Assembly: GCA_947184155.2 (NCBI GenBank)
Contig: CAMXCT020003724.1
Coordinates: forward strand, 460,001 to 524,000
Direction of reading: 5' to 3'
DNA from: Cladocopium goreaui
Lineage: Eukaryota > Sar > Dinophyceae > Suessiales > Symbiodiniaceae
Length of the DNA: 64,000 nucleotides
Below, one piece after another: positions 59,566-64,000 of this stretch (positions are counted from its first letter, which is position 1; each line of letters begins with the position of its first letter). The position numbers were made by a program, and so were the translations under genes. Below the pieces are notes generated by a model. That model was not told the DNA's origin, made no database searches, and saw nothing but the letters and a program-made list of their open reading frames with translations.

Positions 59566-59733
59566 TATCCCTAATATGTTCCTATCAATTAACCCAGGCC
59601 TTGTGAATGGTATTCTCCCTATGAATCTCAATGAATCCCAATTTTACTTCTCCCTATTCCTATTATTCTAGCCATATTTTATAGCCTATAATATAGTTTA
59701 TGATATATCCCGTAAATATCCCTATTAATAATA

Positions 59734-59835
59734 CCCTCTGGTAATTTAACATAGCTATTGACAATGACCATTTATAGTGGATTTTCCCATTAAAAATGGT
59801 GGATCTTTCCATAGTTATGTTAGCTTACCAGAGGG
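59734..59835. repeat. Family A foldback element
   Basis: CCCTCTGGTAATTTAACATAGC and ATGTTAGCTTACCAGAGGG with TA on both sides. Confidence 0.85.
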
Positions 59836-59927
59836 TAGTTGATAACTATCCTATCCCAAGCGCAACATCTCCCTATTCTTTGGCAGCCCACTCCTGATGG
59901 AAGCCTTGGGCTCCACCGTTTCCGCAG

Positions 59928-59978
59928 GTGGAACAGGAGATTGCGAAGCTGATCCTGGCCAATGCCCAGGTTGAAAAG
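59928..59978 (+). other. Probable exon, product unknown
   Basis: After CGCAG the frame reads VEQEIAKLILANAQVEK, with strong G/C third positions and an amphipathic helical pattern. The exon may end at CAG|GTTGAA or AAGG|GCTAAG. It may belong to the same gene as 57317 and 60669, but the phases do not join simply. Confidence 0.45.
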
Positions 59979-60668
59979 GGCTAAGTAGGGTGGAAACGCA
60001 AGAAACGTGGCTTGCGAAAAAAGGAGGTTACACATTCGCGGGAAAGCTAGGTTACAACATCTATCAACAGATGGGTTATTGGTTAAAAAAAAACCTATAA
60101 ATTGTTCCATGATAGAAACATGATTGGTGAATTGGGGACAATTCTACGGACACCTATCAACTAAGTTAGTATTTTCATCAGGATTTTTCTTGGTGATTCC
60201 ATGCGGCTCTTCCCGGGGATGAATGATCAACACATCAATGGGGAAGTTCACTCAGTCACTGGGCATATTTGGCTACCAGTTACTGAGTAGCTTTGATCGT
60301 TTGATCATGTTTGATCAGCAAAGTGAGGCTTTTGGGAACCAGACTAGGGATTATGGGAGAAAATTCCCCGAGTTTTCTTTGATCCCTCCATTTTGACCAT
60401 GGTGAGTTACGTCCTTTTGTTGATCAGCAGCCGGTTTCCGTTTCGTCATGGGCCAATGGGTGTACCAGCCATCATCCAAGTCATGGAGTTCACATTTCAA
60501 TGGTCCATTTACAGCAAGAAAATCCCAGGATGTATACTCCATTTTTTTTGCATAGAATCCCAATTTTGCGGCTGATTTGCTGGGAAAAAAATCAGTTCAA
60601 TCGCATCAAACATCACACATTGCCATTTCGCTGCTTATATCCCCATTGTAAACCCAGATTTGGTGCAG

Positions 60669-60732
60669 ACCGATGTCGGCCCTCAAGGTCCTGGCCAAGC
60701 GCTGCGCGGAAGCGTGCGTGCAGCAGGCAAAG
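60669..60732 (+). other. Probable exon, product unknown
   Basis: After TGCAG, one base then PMSALKVLAKRCAEACVQQ, whose third positions are almost all G or C, unlike the AT-rich surroundings. The segment looks helical. The alternative frame (TDVGPQGPGQALRGSV) is also open but less protein-like. Confidence 0.45.
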
Positions 60733-60877
60733 TGGTGATGAATAGGGGTACCGTACCCCCCTTAATCATGAAGAAAAATGACTACTCTAGCATTAAAACC
60801 ACTGAAATTTAGGACCCCCCCCATCGGATTTTGAACAAAAGTCCTTAAATCAAACCATTGCTCCCTGGTTGTTCCAG

Positions 60878-60939
60878 GTTTGGGCTGCGGCGTCTTCGCA
60901 GGTCTGGATGCAGACGGAGAATGCTTTATGTTACATTCG
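60878..60939 (+). other. Probable exon, product unknown
   Basis: After TTCCAG, two bases then LGCGVFAGLDADGECFMLHS, ending at a strong GTGAGTG donor. Family not recognised. From 60940 to about 62700 no coding signal is seen, only AT-rich sequence and the foldback elements listed. Confidence 0.45.
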
Positions 60940-61998
60940 GTGAGTGAAAAAATCTTTGAAGTCCTACAAACTTATACATCTATAGATTATCTATAGTTTG
61001 CCCCATGTTTTTGTTATGATATATTTTTGCAAAGGGTTTGTGCCAAAATAGGAAGGCTTTAAGACAACATATATACCCAGTTCGGAATAGCGATTTGATG
61101 AAACCGTGAGTTCTGAACTTTTTTTCGAACAAACCCTGGAACAACAAATTCTTTTTTGGGGAGGGTTTACTATATTCTCTTCACTCCTCCAAACTTGGAG
61201 ATTTGACATAATTCCGCTCTCCAAAAATTGGTGATCTGATAAGATTCAACTTTCTTGTCAAAAATCTTGAGCTGCAAACGTAGATTCGAAAATCACACCA
61301 ATTTCATGGGATCCCCATCATTTTTCCTATGAGAATTGACATTTTGTTTTTATTTTCACCCCATTTTTAGACAAAATCCAGATGCCTCCTATGACTCTTG
61401 TGGGTTGTATTCCCATGTTTGATCCATACCCATTTGTACGTTGCAGCTTCTTGCAGACAGAAACCTGCATGTTTTACCTCCGGCAGCCATGCTCTATTTT
61501 TCCAATGCAACGACCATTATTTTTTGTTTTTTTTGTTTGCTTAAAAAAAGATCTATGAACCGAAACCCTATATTCTCTGTGCTCTTTTGGCTCATAACAT
61601 CAATCGGTTTGTTTCGAAACCCATCTAACCCATGAGTAACTCCAGTCGCAAAGTTTACCTCCTAAAGGATTGTATGATACGGTGGATGGTTGCCAAATCC
61701 GATAAACCACCAAAAGGATGGTTGAAACCCTATAAACAATGGGATGATTACCACCTATCAGCTGGTGCAGGATTTCTTCCATCCACAGTATAACATAGTA
61801 ATACATAATATATCGTGTGAGTAGGAGTAGTTAATGAGATAGTTGTATAATGACCATTGTATGACAAATTAACGTGGCAAAAACATGCTTGTTCATTGGT
61901 CTATAATTCCACGTTGGCAGAATCATGGTATAAAGCTTTTTCAGTTTATGCTGGTCTTAAGTTCTCCCAACCAGACATATTTTCCCATGGATTTGTTA

Positions 61999-62081
61999 CC
62001 CTCTGGTAAACCAACATAACTATTGAACATGGCCCCATTGAAAATGGTGATTTTCCATAGTTATGTTAGTTTACCAGAGGG
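61999..62081. repeat. Family A foldback element, short form
   Basis: CCCTCTGGTAAACCAACATAAC and GTTAGTTTACCAGAGGG with TA at both ends. The interior is reduced, giving 83 bp instead of about 100. A fragment of a further copy follows at about 62109. Confidence 0.82.
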
Positions 62082-62465
62082 TATCATGGTTTACGGTTTC
62101 TTCATTGGTACCCTTGGGTAAACTAACATAGATGTGGAACGTCAACCATTTTCATCGGCAATTATTTTAATTCATCCATTTTTGTGGGGCATGACTTTCA
62201 CAATCTTCCACATCTACGTTGGTTTGCCTTAGGTCATCAATGTGGGTAAAACAATGCCACAAACCATCCTCCAAATCACCAGAAATAGGTATAAAATGGT
62301 ATAAATCATTCCCAAATGGGTCCACATTGAAGGACACTTCTCCCAGTTTTCTATGACTTTTGTTACGAGAAGGCTGCTGTGAGCACCTCCTTGGACCTGT
62401 TACAACCTCCCCAGGCTGCAATGGGCCAGTTGTCGCCGTGGTTCAATGTCAAGATCTAGCAACCA

Positions 62466-62579
62466 CGCGCTGGTAAACTAACATAGCGAACTGGAAAATC
62501 ACCATGTCTAATGGGTAAATCAACTGTTTCTGTGGCCATGTTCAATAGTTCTGTTGTGTTATGTTAAATTACCAGAGGG
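62466..62579. repeat. Family A foldback element, left end mutated
   Basis: Left CGCGCTGGTAAACTAACATAGC, right ATGTTAAATTACCAGAGGG. The interior includes the TTCTGTGGCCATG half. Confidence 0.75.
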
Positions 62580-63052
62580 TAATATGTCAATGGTTGGGTA
62601 GGTGTTTCGTACTAAACATGATTTAACAACTATTCAACAACCAATTAATTGGTGTATATTCATGTTTGAGATGATGAAAGATGACCAATCACGTGTGGTT
62701 CCAGAATGGTGCGCCACGGTGACGCTTTCAGCCCCTGATTTCAGCGGATGGATCCTCAGAGGACAGTTGTGAGGATGGTAAGATTCCATGGATTTTGGCG
62801 CAGCTATTCCTGGAGTTCATGAAACACACCAATATATACCAATATAGCCTTCGTGAAACACACCAAGAGGCTTTTTGTTCGGTTAATAAACAGTTGTGCA
62901 GTTCATACCTTCCACTTTTGAGGCTATCTGATAGCGCCTGTTGATTTCTGATGGGATACAGATTTATCAGCGTGTGAAATGCCTGCGTTCTGTACCCATC
63001 AGAATCCTCCGTTGAGAATAACAGCTACATGATTTGTGCTCATTTTTTGCAG

Positions 63053-63172
63053 CTGAATCGGCAGCAGAGAAAGGCGGCAGATGTGGCGCCAGTGCGCCAG
63101 TGCCTCCAATTGTTGCAGCCTTTCGGCAGGCGGCCACTGCTGCGGAACCGAGCGAGGCTGTCAGAGACTTAG
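63053..63172 (+). other. Probable terminal exon, product unknown
   Basis: After TTTTTTGCAG the frame LNRQQRKAADVAPVRQCLQL, then LQPFGRRPLLRNRARLSET, runs to TAG at 63170-63172. It is strongly basic and G/C-rich at third positions. The adjacent frame (AESAAEKGG...) is also open but has weaker codon bias. No family is recognised. Confidence 0.42.
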
Positions 63173-63380
63173 TGAAGCAATCAATAGGTTACAAAACTGA
63201 AGTAGTTCAACATGTTCCTTGTCTTTGTCGACTTCATAAACGAATGTGCCGTTGTGAGACTTAAACTGTATTGGATTGGTTTACTTTAAGTTTTCTACAG
63301 GAAAAACCATGGTTTTTACCATCAAACACCGGGGTAAAACCTGTAGCTTTTCCCTTGAAGCAGCCGACCGTTCTCTCAAG

Positions 63381-63452
63381 GCCGATGTGGCAGTTCGGCC
63401 TTTGGGGCCTCCCACGGCAGAGGCAGGTGATCACTATGGGGATGACGACTAG
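63381..63452 (+). other. Probable terminal exon, product unknown
   Basis: After CTCAAG the frame ADVAVRPLGPPTAEAGDHYG ends in three Asp codons and TAG. The composition is exon-like and the tail is acidic. It is either an alternative end or the end of a different gene from the exon at 63053. Confidence 0.4.
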
Positions 63453-63575
63453 GTCCTCCCCAAACGATGCGTAAGATTTGCCCCTTTTAGAATAGTGCTT
63501 GTTGTTGGTTAGCCATTAGTAAACTCGTGATTCATCAACCATTCTGGGAGTTTAGAGGGGACTTTAGAGGCTTTA

Positions 63576-63689
63576 CCCTCTGGTAAACTAACATAACTAT
63601 GGAAAATTACAATTTCTAATGGGTAAATCAACTATTTCGACTGGGCCATATGGCTTCAAGTTCGCAAACTGTCACAAATTACCAGAGGG
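63576..63689. repeat. Family A foldback element
   Basis: CCCTCTGGTAAACTAACATAAC on the left and GTCACAAATTACCAGAGGG on the right with TA outside both. The right arm contains the GTTCGCAAACTG variant. Confidence 0.82.
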
Positions 63690-64000
63690 TAGTAAACTCG
63701 TATTGTTTTCACATGTGGCTTCTTTTTTCAGTTAATTTAATAAGCTACCAATCAACTGGTATTGTGAACATGTGCTCTTATGTGGTTGTTGGATGTTGTT
63801 GGTGGTTTAAATAAAGCCCAAAACATTGAAAGCAATGAGGGGTGGTCACCAAAATTGGGCCAGCGGTCAGCCATAGTTGAATCCCTCAGCTGTCAAAGAT
63901 TGGGCAAGGCCTCAGCAGCTAGCCAGGCTGGGGGCTAAGCCAAAGATTGCTTGAAGTTCAAATGGGTGTGTCCGAAAATCGTGGAATATCCCCTCAAAAA

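Larger units (their letters stand above)
57375..59927 (+). other. Mostly intronic-looking stretch, one weak exon candidate
   Basis: The strongest coding-like piece lies near 58129-58195, with the frame KIFKCLQPFGRWKNRTLLLL followed by GTGGTGAG. The phrase CCCAGGAA(T/C)CGTAAGTGG recurs at 57944 and 58753, and also at 6406 and 21583, so it marks a repeat end rather than a gene. Nothing else can be supported apart from the foldback elements listed. Confidence 0.35.

Noticed and set aside
1..64000. CRISPR arrays, rRNA or tRNA genes, bacterial operons
   Set aside because: No regularly spaced identical repeats with unique spacers, no rRNA-like text and no tRNA cloverleaf were recognised; the gene structure is eukaryotic.

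Overview
The window is eukaryotic nuclear DNA, most likely from a dinoflagellate and plausibly one of the Suessiales/Symbiodiniaceae type. Genes are cut into many short GC-rich exons inside long AT-rich introns. Most introns begin GC, some GT or GA, and nearly all end AG|G. Everything recognisable lies on the + strand. Intact giant retrotransposons sit inside introns, and foldback (MITE-like) elements occur about every 1-3 kb. The species call is inference.

Layout: (1) about 4.3-5.3 kb, the 3' end of a PDZ-like gene; (2) 5.8-35.4 kb, a complete meiotic recombinase DMC1 gene of 13 exons (363 aa predicted); (3) about 37-46.6 kb, part of a gene for a small beta-barrel 'LADxRGW' domain protein; (4) 47.9-57.1 kb, the 3' part of a plant-type [2Fe-2S] ferredoxin-fold gene resembling PnsB3/NDF4; (5) 57.3-63.5 kb, unassigned exon-like pieces of one or more further genes.

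Mobile DNA fills the introns. DMC1 intron 3 holds a complete 10.76-kb LINE with a 15-bp target duplication. Its ORF1 carries a C5 cytosine methyltransferase, two tandem Ulp1/C48-like domains and a coiled coil; its ORF2 carries endonuclease, reverse transcriptase and RNase H. That LINE landed inside an older foldback element. DMC1 intron 10 holds an 8.48-kb Ty1/copia element with almost identical 368-bp LTRs. An intron of the 2Fe-2S gene holds a 5'-truncated LINE flanked by a perfect 93-bp duplication. An intron of the LADxRGW gene holds a 1.3-kb satellite and an intronless 823-aa RCC1-like gene.

At least four foldback families are present: A (CCCTCTGGTAA ends, TA flanks), B (CTGGTTGGTGG ends), C (GGATCC/GGAGGTACC palindromes) and D (ACTTGGTGG ends). 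Exon boundaries were deduced by reading frame, phase and family similarity without transcript data.
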